A DNA stretch of 64,000 nt. It comes from Massariosphaeria phaeospora. Its lineage: Eukaryota; Ascomycota; Dothideomycetes; Pleosporales. Within the stretch, counting starts at the first letter, position 1. Each line of letters opens with the position of its first letter. The notes beneath the pieces are model-generated. The model did no database searches, was not told the DNA's origin, and was given only the letters and a program-made list of their open reading frames with translations. Location: the NCBI GenBank assembly GCA_011032825.1, contig JAADJZ010000018.1:124001-188000 (forward strand), read 5' to 3'. Shown here one piece after another: positions 1 through 11,135 of this stretch. Made by a program: the position numbers and the translations under genes.

Positions 1-3000
1 ATACAGGGGATGCGGAGGGGAGAAAGGGCTTCAGCACAGTGATGAAGAAGATGGATCTGGACGGTTGGGTAGAGGACTGCGATCGCAAGGTAGGAACCAC
101 AGCTGTCAATGCGACGAAGGCGTCACGTTGACGAGGCTGGAAGTAGCGGAATTGAAAAGTTCACGAGACGCTTTGCGAACATGCGTCACTTTGCCCAAGT
201 CCAGAGACAGCATATGCTGTTTTCCTACAAGCCGACGCCGAAGCCGCCCTGCAGCCATACACAAGCCCCATGTGCGGGCAATAGGTTGCGAATCTACCGC
301 TTGAGTTGCATCCGACACAGCACCCAGAACATGTGGCAGTTGGTTCTTCTGCCGAACGCACCACTGCTGGAACCGCGGGGTGCATGTTGCGGGGTGCATA
401 CCAAACAGCCTTAAGCTCTGAACGAGCGTCGTAAGCTCAATCAAACAAGCTAGAGAGCAATCTTGAGAGCGCCAGGTAACATGGAGAAATGTGGTCCCGC
501 GGCCACCTTGACAGAATATTTTGAGACCGTTCTCGAACGATGTCGGGGCCTAGGGAATTTCTGATCTTGCCACGCAATACCCAGTTGCTTGAGTGTAGAT
601 CCAAAAGCTTGCGAGACTCGTCACTGGCCTCTAATAGAAGATGTCATCTTGCGTTTTCCTTGATGCTTATGGCGAGAGATCGCTGTCTCGAAGCCCAACT
701 TCCGCGCGACCGCAGGGCCGTCACACAATGTTTGCAGCGCTGTACGAAGATCATTCCTCTTACTGGTTCGTGACCATGCCTGATCTTGAAATCAACCGCA
801 CAACCGCCTTTGGGTAAGGCATGGATTGCCGAAGCCAGTCTTTTGAAAACCGTCGAATTGTAGCCTGACATAGGTGGCGTTCGTGCACCAGAGTCAATGC
901 TGGAGCCGAATGAACAGTTAGAATCTTCATCGCATATTGCACCAGTTCTGCCTGCTGCACAGGTATCCCGAGAGCGGTGAGCGGCGCTAGCAAGCCAAGC
1001 ATGCGAGAGCGGATGAATGCGGATCAATCCGTCGAGATCTGGGAATCGAAGGCTCTGCCCAGGGTCTATCTTGTAGGACGGAGGTATCGCACCGAAGAGC
1101 GATGCTGACTCGAAATGCTCGCTTCCCAACCGAACATGAGAACATGGAGTACGCGGCCTTCAATTCGAAGTTTGTTTCTTTAAGTAGAATAATAAAATAA
1201 GGAGAAGTTTTGTGCTGAGGAGCCGGATCGTGGCAGGGGTTCGTGCACCTCCTTTGCACGAGAACGCGCTTTAGCGAGGCCAGGCACACATGCCATGCGG
1301 GTCAGCACGTCATTGGACACGGCGTGTTTCCCCGATTTAAGTAGGCGAGCCCGAGGGAGTAGATGTTGAAGGACGCTGAGGAAGTGAATGTATGAACCTC
1401 TTCGTATGCGGCCATGTTCAAGGTAGAGCAGACTCCTGGGTTCGGAACCATGCTTAATCGCTGTCACATTTACCCTATCTCAGAGTTGTCGAACTCCAGG
1501 AGAGGATGGCCCAGTACAGAGTCTCTCCGTGGCCTCCACCAATGGTCATAGGTCAACATGACGATATGCGGTCAAAGAGTCCAGTCCCTGGGTACAAATA
1601 CGAGACGCATGTAGACTTGAATTGGATTAGTACCTATTAGAGACTCTCTGCATGAGCACATGTTCGTAGGACCTTCTTGACAGGCTTCGGTCGCAACGTA
1701 ATCAAGATGTTGTGTCCCGTTACACAAGCGCGAGTGTTCAAACGCGGGATCCGAGAGGCTACGGAGGTCAGCATAATCGCAGTCCGAGATGACGATACCT
1801 GTCGTGCACCACATCCGTACATGTATTGGGTAACCGGTTCGCATCTTGAACGATACTGCTAGCACTCCCAAGCCTCGCCAGCTCAGTCACCATATGTTGG
1901 CAATATGTGCTTCTCGTATAGATGCTCAACGAATTCCGAAGCTGATGGTACAATCTATAGTCGCACCATGACCGTCAAGAAGGTGCACCCATCTCCCAGA
2001 ACCGAACCATCTCCGTACATGATGGATACATATAGAAAAATGTGCATACGCAAAGGACCCTTCGTGCAGAGCTGTTAATTAGGGATTTTGACGGACATGC
2101 GCTAGGCGCACCCGTCTTTCGCTGAAGCGTCGAGGGAAAGAGCCTGCTAAACGACAGTAAGGAAAGATGAATTGATGCTGGACAGAAGAACTGAGCGGAA
2201 AATGACCGTGACAGTGGCAGACTCTGATCAGTCATCAACAAAGAAACCGACGTATCGCTTCGATCGATACAGATGCACCACTAGCTTGTCGGGCTGTAGT
2301 TCGCATTGGAAAGAACGGCTGGCTCCCACCGCCCAGAGCATCCTGTTCTAAATTCAGAAGTTATGAAGAAACTTGGTGCCTGCATCATTCGCGAAGCAAT
2401 TGCGCTTAGCATATGTCCGATCTCTTGTCTCGTTCTCGCTTGGGGTGACAACGGAGTTGCGAGCGGATCCGTGATGGAGGGGGCGCTGCAGGACTCCAGC
2501 TGTGTCACGCAACCATGCAAGTCGTTGAGTGATGCTGCCGCTGGCGTTCCAAGGGTATGGATGACCAGGGCTGATGATCGCCAGGGAGCCGGAGCCTCCG
2601 TCCCAGCAACGGTGAAGCGTGTGCCGCTTTGGCAATGGCGACAAGACCGCCTAGCCCAAGAGGCAAGCGTCTGCCTGCTAGCCAAGACACAGCGGGTTTA
2701 AAACGCGTTGAGCAGATCGCGATCAGATACTCGATCCATCCGGCAGCCCACATGCAGGGCCGCCGGCAGTGAGCACCACGTCACCAGGAGACGGACGCAG
2801 AGCCATTTCCGCGGACGGATTGCGGGGGGAGATTGACTTGCTCTTTCATGGGGCCAGAAAAATGCGCAGAACGAGGGCTTCTGGCGGCTGGGAAGGGTTG
2901 GCGCTGCAGAGATGATGCACGAAGATGAAGAGGTAGGGTTGAAATAGAGTGTTCACGAGGATTTAAGCGTGCCGAGAAAGGGCTAGCGCAGACCAGGGCC

Positions 3001-3597
3001 GGGGGCATGAGCACTAGCGCCTTGCGCAAAAGCAGCGAGTCTGCAACCAGAGAAGGCGGCTGGATGAACAGCCTCTTCGTGTCTGGCGGGGCGCAGGAAG
3101 GATCGACAACGATCGTTGCTTGTTCTGCCACTGCTGGAGCTTATTCGCCAGCCGTAGCAGACGCTAGGGTGGGCGGGGTGTATATTGTTCCGACGGACTG
3201 ACGGACCGTACGTTTCGATGGGGGCAACGCCTCGTCCTGGCCCACACCCCTCTTGAGTATTCCACACGCATGCTGACCTCGCCCAGCCCTGATCTGGCCC
3301 TTACCGGCGGTATCCAGACGCCCAACATCTGTCTTGCGATGAGCGTCTTGCAGTGATCTGGTACAAGCCCGTGTAGACGGGCAGATACGATTGTTAGAAT
3401 ATTACGTTTGAGTCGACGCTTCGCGATGCACATCACCACAATAGAACTCCGCGCATGTGGCTGCACCTCGTTAGTTCGCCGTATTGCGAGGCTGCCTTAT
3501 GCTGGTGAGCCAATATCTCTGCATTTCACAGCGATGGCGACATCCGCAGTACCGGATTCAAGTTTTTGTGCACACTGCAGATCAGGTCTTATTCGAT
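1..3597. other. gene-free left flank
   Basis: No intact gene is convincing here. All reading frames are short and overlap on both strands without recognisable domains. On the minus strand, two open stretches at about 1002-760 and 444-106 lie in the same frame, separated by stops, and have a protein-like composition; they may be remains of one decayed gene (see findings). The remainder up to the spherulin gene shows nothing I can name. Confidence 0.5.
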
Positions 3598-4740
3598 CTA
3601 AGTGAGCAGCCCATTCAAACTTGCTACAAACGATGGAAATAAAGAGCCAAACTCGGTATAATTCGTGCTTTCCGTAATCCACACGCTGTGTCCGACTGCT
3701 AAGATCTGTTGCAGCGTTGTGTCGGTGTTTGAATCATGATCCTGTGACACGGAATGCATCATCAAGGCGAGTCGTCCACTGTCATAACCTTCGGTTGCTT
3801 TGCTGAGCGCTTTTGCACGCTCGATCCAATTGCAAAAGGTATCCTCGAAGATGACAGTCAGGTCAGCGGTTCCGACGAATTCTGGGTCGTCAAAGTACTG
3901 TGCTTCAGGCAGAGCGCCCGGGTTGAGGACTGCACGTGCATTGTCAGCACTGGAAATGCAACTGCCGATATGAGTACCCTCCGCGTCTGAGCCTACCAAG
4001 AGCGAAAGCGCGGTACTGTAGCAGAAGCTGAACAATATAGTGAAGACGCCGTAGATCGGGATCCACCGATTTCGGGCTTTGGTGTTTGGTGAAGGCCGCG
4101 TAATACGCTCAATGCCGAAATGAAAGGGTCGCTCTTACCAACGTAGCCATCCCTTAAGCCGTGGCTGTTGTGGACGGCTTTCGAGATGGTTTGCAAATAT
4201 GAGACGAGCTCCGAAGAGTAGCCTGTAGGAATCTCGTCGAAGAAAACACCGCTCATGGCCAATGAAGAGTCATGGTTGCCCCATCCAGCATAAACTGCAA
4301 TGTCTTGGAGTACCGAACTTAAGTCCCTCTTGAACCACGTGGTAGCCACATAACCGATAGTACGAACATTGCTAAATGAGTTGAGAGTCTGAATGGCCTG
4401 CAAGTAGTCCTCGTTCGGGAGCATGCCCTCTCCCGGCCCGCTGTGCGGATTTACGATTGCCGTAAACTGTACGCGTGGGTAACTCAAAACCCTGCAATGA
4501 TCAGACTTCAGTGATCGGTCGAGTGCGATGGGATCGCGGGAAGGGATAGTCATACATCTCGTACACTGGGTCCCAGGCACCCGCAGATGGGTAGACGTAG
4601 AGTGGGATAATCACCGAAGCGTTCATGATGCGCGTCACCGTCGGCCGCTGCAACCGCACCGGAGTTGAAGTCGTCGTCGAAGCTAGAACGCCTATAGACA
4701 CGACAAGGATGATGTGAAGACAGAGAAGCGTGGACAACAA
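3598..4740 (-). CDS. sph3: spherulin-4 family glycoside hydrolase (Sph3-like, GH135)
   Basis: Predicted membrane-anchored or secreted polysaccharide hydrolase. Predicted exons are 4740-4565, 4491-4139 and 3929-3598, with introns of 73 and 209 bp; the joins restore YVVLNPG and WDPV..YPRVQF, both typical of the family. The N-terminal part is a strongly hydrophobic segment (LLSTLLCLHIILVVSIGVLA), then the IIPLYVYPSAGAWDP opening of the domain, IVNPHSGPG, the acidic pair in SGVFFDEIP and a downstream Glu in VIFEDTF, which correspond to the acidic active-site residues known in Sph3. The 5' end is unresolved: position 4740 is only where the frame becomes useful. There is no in-frame ATG upstream before a stop at about 4858, and the first in-frame ATG (4626) would remove the hydrophobic anchor. 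An upstream exon, or a frameshift near the start, is likely. It is divergent from a UDP-sugar 4-epimerase. Confidence 0.85.
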
Positions 4741-5243
4741 TCGGTTATGGTGGACTGGCTGGCCGAAAGCCTCGCCGAGAATTCTTGGGCGGCAATGGAC
4801 AAGGGGCGAAATCCGGGTTTCAGGCGCCGAAATGTGGTGGCAGTCTGGGAGGGATGGTCAGCTTGCATCTCATAAAAACGATGGAAGGCTCTGGAGGCCG
4901 CGGCATGGGGCTCCATAGGGGTACGTAGTGGAGCGTGATGCCGTACAAATTGAGCAGGGATTATAACCGAAGAAGGAATATATTCGAGAGTGCTAGACCC
5001 AAGGACGAACTTTACGACCAGAATAAATCGGGATGAAAAAGGCCGGATCCCGCCAAGAGCGGGCCAGCATAAACGATATTGAATGGCAGTGGAAAACCTT
5101 GCGGCGAGCTTGTTCTGCCTAATTGGGACGAAAGGTCTGCAAGCACTCCAGCCTCGGGCATATATAAGACTTTTTCACGTACCGTCTAAGATCGCAAAAA
5201 ATCAGTCACGCTCTTTCTGATCGCTTCACTACACTCACTCACG
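4741..5243. promoter_or_regulatory. divergent promoter region, spherulin/epimerase
   Basis: A spacer of about 500 bp separates the two divergently read genes. It may include an unrecognised 5' exon of the spherulin gene: an ATG-led frame (4916-4692, minus) overlaps the hydrophobic segment in a different frame. The epimerase side carries a TATA-like element. Confidence 0.5.
5160..5168 (+). promoter_or_regulatory. TATA-like element of the epimerase gene
   Basis: The sequence ATATATAAG lies about 76 bp upstream of the epimerase ATG, a distance suitable for a fungal TATA box with a short leader. Inferred from sequence and position only. Confidence 0.5.
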
Positions 5244-6820
5244 ATGAATGCCTTTTCAAACTCAGGGAGTTCGTCCCCTTCGCTATCAACCTTCTCCATG
5301 TCCGCTACGGAATCGCCTGACGTGATGAATACGCCAGACACCCAAAGATCAGTTCTCTTCGACGACGATGTTGCTGCTGATCCTCTTGATATCGCGGGGA
5401 TTGTGTCTCCTTTCATCATGGTTGTCGGAGGACTTGGATACATCGGCTCGCACACTGTCCTGGAACTCCTGAAAGAGAACTATAATGTTCTCATCATCGA
5501 CGACTTGAGCAACTCGTACGAGACCGTGCTGCATCGGATAAAAGCACTCGCGACCGAGCATTTCGCAATCCAGAACAGACCAATGCCCGCTCTGCACTTC
5601 CGACAACTCGACTATCGAAGCCCAAGTATGAGGTCGATCCTCGCAAGCTACTCTACATACACGGTCAGCAACAAGACTGGTATGGCAACACCAATGGAAG
5701 AGGTTGTACCAGCGGTTTCGCGCCGATTCCCATATAGCGCTCTCCAGAGAACCGACTCAGGTATCGACATGGAGCCTGAAGACGCACAAGAGACTGTGCT
5801 ACAACGCGAGTCGAAAATATCCGGAGTGGTCCATTTCGCTGCATACAAATCCGTCGAGGAGAGCATTCGAATGCCACTTAAGTACTACAGCAACAACGTA
5901 TGTGGCCTAGTCGACTTCCTTAGCCTCCTAGAGGAGTTCGGAATCAAGAACTTCGTCTTCTCGTCCTCGGCGACGGTCTATGGGGAGGGTGCGAACTGCG
6001 GACTTCCTCTCCGCGAGGAGCTTTGCGTCCATCATCCGGAGTCCTTCTACGATGATGAAGGGTTCGAGCGCCAAGTGCTTCCAGGTGTCATGGGCCTCAC
6101 ATCGCCATACGGACGATCGAAATTCATGTGCGAATCCATCCTTGCCGATATTGCGCGATCAGACCCCTCGTGGTCCATCACTGCCTTGCGATACTTCAAT
6201 CCCGTAAGTCGAGCGTGGTATTTGACTCCATGTGGGTGGCTGACGGATGACAATAGGTTGGGTGCCATGAATCTGGGCTACTGGGCGAAGATCCCCGACA
6301 AAAGCCCAGCAACTTGATCCCCGTTATCGCCACAGTGCTCACCGGTACTAAGCCAGTTCTCGACATCTTCGGTACCGATTGGAACACTCCAGATGGGACG
6401 GCTGTTCGAGACTTTATCCATGTGGTGGACTTGGCTCGAGGGCACATCGCTGCTTTGGCCGCATCGGCTGCCGGACGTGTACTGGCTCCGTTCCGGGCCT
6501 ACAACCTTGGTAAGCCTTATTGTGCTTCTCATGAGTCCGCATAGTCGAACGCATGTTGCCATTCTGATATCGCTGCTAACAATGACGTAGGAACTGGAAG
6601 AGGGCACACCGTCCGTGAAGTTCTTCAGAGCTTAGAGGTGGCTTCACAACGAAGCATACCCGTAAGGGAGGCCGATCGGAGAGCCGGGGACGTAGGCTTC
6701 TGCGTAGCTGAAGTCCGGCGAGCAGAAACCGAGCTTGCGTGGAGGGCGGAGAAGACCCTGTCGGACTGCTCGACAGATGTCTGGAACTTCACAAAGGGTA
6801 GATGTGAGCCCATGTCATGA
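5244..6820 (+). CDS. uge3: UDP-glucose/UDP-GlcNAc 4-epimerase (Uge3/Gal10 type)
   Basis: NAD-dependent short-chain epimerase that interconverts UDP-glucose and UDP-galactose, possibly also UDP-GlcNAc and UDP-GalNAc, in the cytosol. Predicted exons are 5244-6203, 6257-6509 and 6591-6820, giving 480 residues. The first join restores FNPVGCHESGLLGEDP, the second YNLGTGRGHTV. The Rossmann motif GGLGYIG begins near residue 62; the catalytic Ser lies in SSSATVYG and the Tyr/Lys pair in YGRSK. Two parts are longer than in a standard GalE (about 340 residues): a Ser-rich N-terminal extension of about 55 residues, and an insertion of about 45 residues between the LDYRS region and VVHFAAYKSV. The adjacent spherulin-4 gene suggests the Uge3 role in galactosaminogalactan synthesis; this is inferred from context, and a Leloir-pathway role is the alternative. 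Confidence 0.9.
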
Positions 6821-8600
6821 CCGGTGTTCTCATACGTAGCATTGGAGGCCTCAAGCTGTGTCGGTGAACTCCAGTAGGCTGATGTACCGGTCCTAGAATC
6901 ATTGAGCTTTGGCGTTTTGGTGTTGGTTCTTCTTTTTTGATTCTCCAGAGAAAACAGCATTTCCAGCGCAAGCTTTATAGATTCGTTATCTTCAGCATAA
7001 TACCAGAGTCGACTCAGTTTAATCAACGATATCTTTTGACGGAGGACCAGTAATCTATAGAAGTAGATAAGCCAATAACTATCGCAATCGAGAGCGCTCT
7101 TTCATGTCACTCGAAAGATGTATGATATCTAGAGGCAATTGCGTTGGGCATCGTGGAGCATTATGTTAGCGTAAAGTGAGGCGTGCCCCAATTTTTGTAG
7201 AGACTCTGACTTTGCCTAACGGCGGCGGGTAGAAGGCATAGTGGCCGCCCCTTCAATCGCGAATGCCTAATTAAATCAGATACTCAATAGACAGCAGAGT
7301 AAAATATCCCAAACAGATACATGCTAGTCTGTCGTAATATTTGCCGCCAACGTCTCAGAGCAGGACCGCGGGGAAAGTCGAGCTTACTTTATAGTCTCAA
7401 GCCGGACGAGGCCTCTCCAAAGATTTGGTAGGTAGTTCCAGATTCTAAAAGACCACAAAGTTAGTGATACACATGCTCTACCCACACCAGAGGCGAACAG
7501 TAACTCTCAAGCTGCATATATCATTCGGGCTCAAGAAAGGCGGTGACACCCACCTTATTTTATTGCCTTCCACTGCAAACACTATCGCAATATCGGCCGT
7601 GATGGCGGGTAGGTAGGCATCGGTCAGAAAGAGAGCGAGATGCTATCCGACCCTCGTCGGGACTGTATCAAGAGAGTGGGGGAACCAGTGGGATGCCGAA
7701 GGTGATATGCATTGGCTGCTCAATACGTTCAGATAAGAACATACCACTGACAGAGCCAAGGATTTCAGGTGCGGACCAACGGTACCACTAGCATGTGCGG
7801 ATAACAGGTAAAAAGTACCGAAACCTGAGCTGCATACTAACCTTCATCTGACCTTCATCCGAACCATTCTCGGCAACAATCCTCACTCGTAACTCTCTTG
7901 AAGCCGTCAAGCCACGGCATCCAACCAAGGAACAAGCAAGCAATCGATAACAAACAGCAGCAACAGTCGACAAAAGAGGCTCCAGTGCTGCGAACGAAAC
8001 GACAATCGTGTAGGTGTATACTTGACGCGCGCAACTCCAGCACAATCGAAGCTTCCAAACTACGCCACCAACCCGCACGTACCTTACGAAACTGGCAACT
8101 ACGACCTTCCCACCCCCTTCCCACCAACGTCAGCGCGCCCACCTGGCACCAACAGCGAAACCACTCACAAGCCGAACAAGATCAAACCGCAAAATATTAC
8201 AAGTCCAATTACTATTTCTCTCCCACGTTGCTCGTCCTTTTTAACGTCCAGGCACGTCGGGTTTTCTCGCGCCGCCCCGTCACAACGCCAACCGACGCTA
8301 CGCTACAGTACATAGCACAGCACCAATGACCTCAGGAAAGTAAACGCCAGCGCAGTTTCAAACACGCGAACAAGACGAAATCGACACACAGCAGACGACA
8401 CCAGTACGAAAAGCCAAAGCTGAAACAGGAAGGGAGACGAAAAGCGAAAGCAGATTACAAATGACTTAACCCACGCAATGCAGACGATGACTGAAAAAAG
8501 ATTCATGATGACGGACAGAACGGAACGTGACGGAACGAAACGAAACGGACGATGGAAAGCTTGAATGGACTAGTAGTAGACACATATATACACGTCCCTT
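6821..8600. other. intergenic, no gene seen
   Basis: Spacer between the convergent epimerase and membrane-protein genes. Frames around 7790-8330 are open but have a skewed A/C-rich composition and match nothing; part is probably the 3' UTR of the minus-strand membrane-protein gene. Confidence 0.5.
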
Positions 8601-9899
8601 CTACGCCCGCTGCGATGCAGGCCATTCATCGAGCCGCACCTCGGAGATCGCGTATCCAGGCCGCCACGCTGGATGTATGTCGCTCACGCCACTGTGACTC
8701 GGCGCGACAGACCGCGGACCAGCTTCAACGACATACGACACCCCGTCGTCGGAAGCGTAACTTGGCGGACGAGGTCCATCACGCTCAGTAGTGGGAAGGG
8801 GGTCCGCGACCTCAGTAACAGAACCGTTTCGCGATGCGGGGTGCGTTGAAGCCGGCCGACCACGAGCCTCTTCAACACGCTGCCAGTGCATCAGATCCGG
8901 GTCGACCCTCACGCTTGATCGCCAAAGGCCGTAGGCTGGGGGAGGAGGTGCGAGTTTCTTCTCGACGGTTTCGATGACTTCTTCCTCGGCGCCGAGGTCG
9001 TCGTCGCGGGCGAGATGGACGCGGATGGGGTTGAGGGGACGGAAGCCCTCGGGGCCGGTCATGGAGGGGATGCGGGGCGTCTCGGCGGGCGGATGCAGGA
9101 TAAGCATGCATAGCCGAATGAGGGAATGGCAGAAGAAAATGGTGGTTGCGAGGATGACCATGATAAACAGGACGTGGACTTCCTGTCGGAGAGCCTTGTC
9201 GGTGAGAGCAAGTGCCAGGTCTGACCTCGTGTTAGCAATGGATGGAAGAAGGAATATATGGGAGGACTTACAGATGGAGAGTGTAGTGATGAGGAACAAG
9301 CCCGATATCAGACACGCGAAAGCTTTCCCACGGGCGGCGGTACCTTCTACAAAGGCCAGAAAACATCCGTCTCTGGATGACTGTCTTCGTACCCAATGCG
9401 TCTGCTGCCGGCGATGTTTCCGCCTTCGGTGGCGCCGTCTCCTGCTTCGCCCATGGACCTCTTCTTGCAATTGTTGTGTCTCCGGATCTAAACCGTCGCG
9501 ATCGTCTCCATAGTCTAGCGATACGTCCGCAGGGTGCCGACTATACACGACTCGCGACTCTCGAGGGTCTTCCAATGGCGCAATTTCTCGTATGTAGGAT
9601 CCTGCTGTATGCTCGGGACGCAGCGGCGATCGGGAATCGTTCGAGTCGCGTAGCGCAAAGTTATCGTCCGATATCGCGGAGGGATGGGATGATTGCGGTC
9701 GACGGAGGAAGCCCAGAAATGGGACTTTGGGTGTGTTATTGCTGGACGGAGCGGGCGACTCTGAGTATATCGAAGAGCCATTGATTATAGAGCGTACATT
9801 GTTGTGTAATGCGCTGAATCTTGAAGGGAACTGGGACGCGGGCGACCCTTCTGGGGTGTCATCAGGTCGTGGAGACCTGAAGAAAGACGGAACAGGCAT
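8601..9899 (-). CDS. two-helix membrane protein with PPxY motifs
   Basis: Predicted exons are 9899-9272 and 9220-8601, with a 51-bp intron, giving 415 residues. The join gives TLSIYLALALTDK, so the first membrane segment reads through smoothly. The layout is a long Ser/Pro-rich N-terminal tail, a very basic stretch (RSRRRRHRRRKHRRQQ), a conserved-looking block HWVRRQSSRDGCFLAFVEG, two predicted membrane helices (about residues 205-225 and 240-265), and a Pro-rich C-terminal tail. The tail contains PPAY and PPSY, two PPxY motifs of the kind bound by WW domains of Rsp5-type ubiquitin ligases. I recognise no named family; it resembles a conserved uncharacterised membrane protein of filamentous ascomycetes. 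An adaptor role is only inferred. Confidence 0.8.
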   Translation of the reverse strand: MPVPSFFRSPRPDDTPEGSPASQFPSRFSALHNNVRSIINGSSIYSESPAPSSNNTPKVPFLGFLRRPQSSHPSAISDDNFALRDSNDSRSPLRPEHTAGSYIREIAPLEDPRESRVVYSRHPADVSLDYGDDRDGLDPETQQLQEEVHGRSRRRRHRRRKHRRQQTHWVRRQSSRDGCFLAFVEGTAARGKAFACLISGLFLITTLSICKSSHIFLLPSIANTRSDLALALTDKALRQEVHVLFIMVILATTIFFCHSLIRLCMLILHPPAETPRIPSMTGPEGFRPLNPIRVHLARDDDLGAEEEVIETVEKKLAPPPPAYGLWRSSVRVDPDLMHWQRVEEARGRPASTHPASRNGSVTEVADPLPTTERDGPRPPSYASDDGVSYVVEAGPRSVAPSHSGVSDIHPAWRPGYAISEVRLDEWPASQRA

Positions 9900-11135
9900 G
9901 GCGAATGTGTTGATACTCGGTATCTACGAAATATCTGCCAGACCAGGATGTGAACTTCCTCAACCCCACGAGTCCTAGCCGTACGAACTCTACGACCTTA
10001 TATCAATATTATGTCGTCCAAATATGCGTTGTTGATTTTCTTCTAGGCAAGAATATTACTGGCGAATGAGCGGATAGAGCACTTGGCCATGCGGTGGCTC
10101 TCGAGGGGGCCGCGAGCCGTGGCAGGGCAGAACGTAGGGCGAAATTTAGAATGACTGGAGCCCGCTCGACGTCAGGAAAAGGCGTGCATGCCGGAGAGAA
10201 TTCGTTGGCTGATCTCGACAAGCGCAAGTGCAGCGGGACTTCTGTCGATTAGCAGTCGACCACCTGGCCGAGAAGAGCTACGGCTCGAGGGCTCTCCAGC
10301 GCTGGCGGCCAAACGAGAGTGGGTGGTTAAAAAGAGACGAAACTGGTGGTCAACAGCACAGCTTCCAATGAAGAGAGGTCAAAAGAAAGGAACATGGGAG
10401 GGCGTCGAGGGAAGGGAGAAGTCGCACGAGGGGCTGCAAGGACAGTTGCTTGAGGTTGAAGATGGCTCAGCATTGAGCGCCAGGGCCGCGTCTGCAACAA
10501 GCGGCGTGTCAGGGCGCGAATGAAACGCACTGGCGCTGCAGCCTCCCCCACAGCGGCCGGGCCGTCTGGCTGCCATGGCCCCGTTCGGAATCTCAATGCA
10601 TGAGGGTTGCGTGCAGAGAGGGTGGTGTGGACCGCGTCGTCCGCGTCGCCGCCATCCTCGCAAGGCCTGAGAGACGGCCGGAAACAGCCCGTGATTGGCT
10701 GCCGCGGACCAGACGCTCTAAAAGCCAATCACTCCGCAATGGCGGCACCGTTCCTCGACATCACCATGTAACCCAGCATTGAGCGCGCGTCCGCCATACA
10801 TAAGAGCATGAACGCCCATATTGACATTGTCAGATCCGCTTCTCGTTGTTGTTGTTCGTGTTGTCTATCTCGACCGTGGCGTCGCACGACTTAAATAGAC
10901 AAACATCGCGTCCCCTACATAACGCGAAGTGAAGAGACGGCAGACGGTTGCTTTGTTGTTGCACTTGGCTTCTGACCCTTCCGACACTAACGTCGCATCG
11001 GTGTGTCTAATCATCCGTAGACACGTCTTAGTGCGCGAGGCATGCCGCATGTGCCGTCATCGCGTTAACCATCTTCAAGCGTCGCAGGCTCGCTCATTCG
11101 TAAGACCGGCTAGGTAAATAGCCCCTTGATCATAA
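9900..11135. other. intergenic, no gene seen
   Basis: This holds the upstream region of the membrane-protein gene and the downstream region of the WD40 gene. Short frames on both strands at 10.2-10.7 kb have no domain resemblance. Confidence 0.5.

Noticed and set aside
7788..8329. Open frames on both strands between the epimerase and membrane-protein genes
   Set aside because: Skewed composition, no domain, likely UTR sequence.
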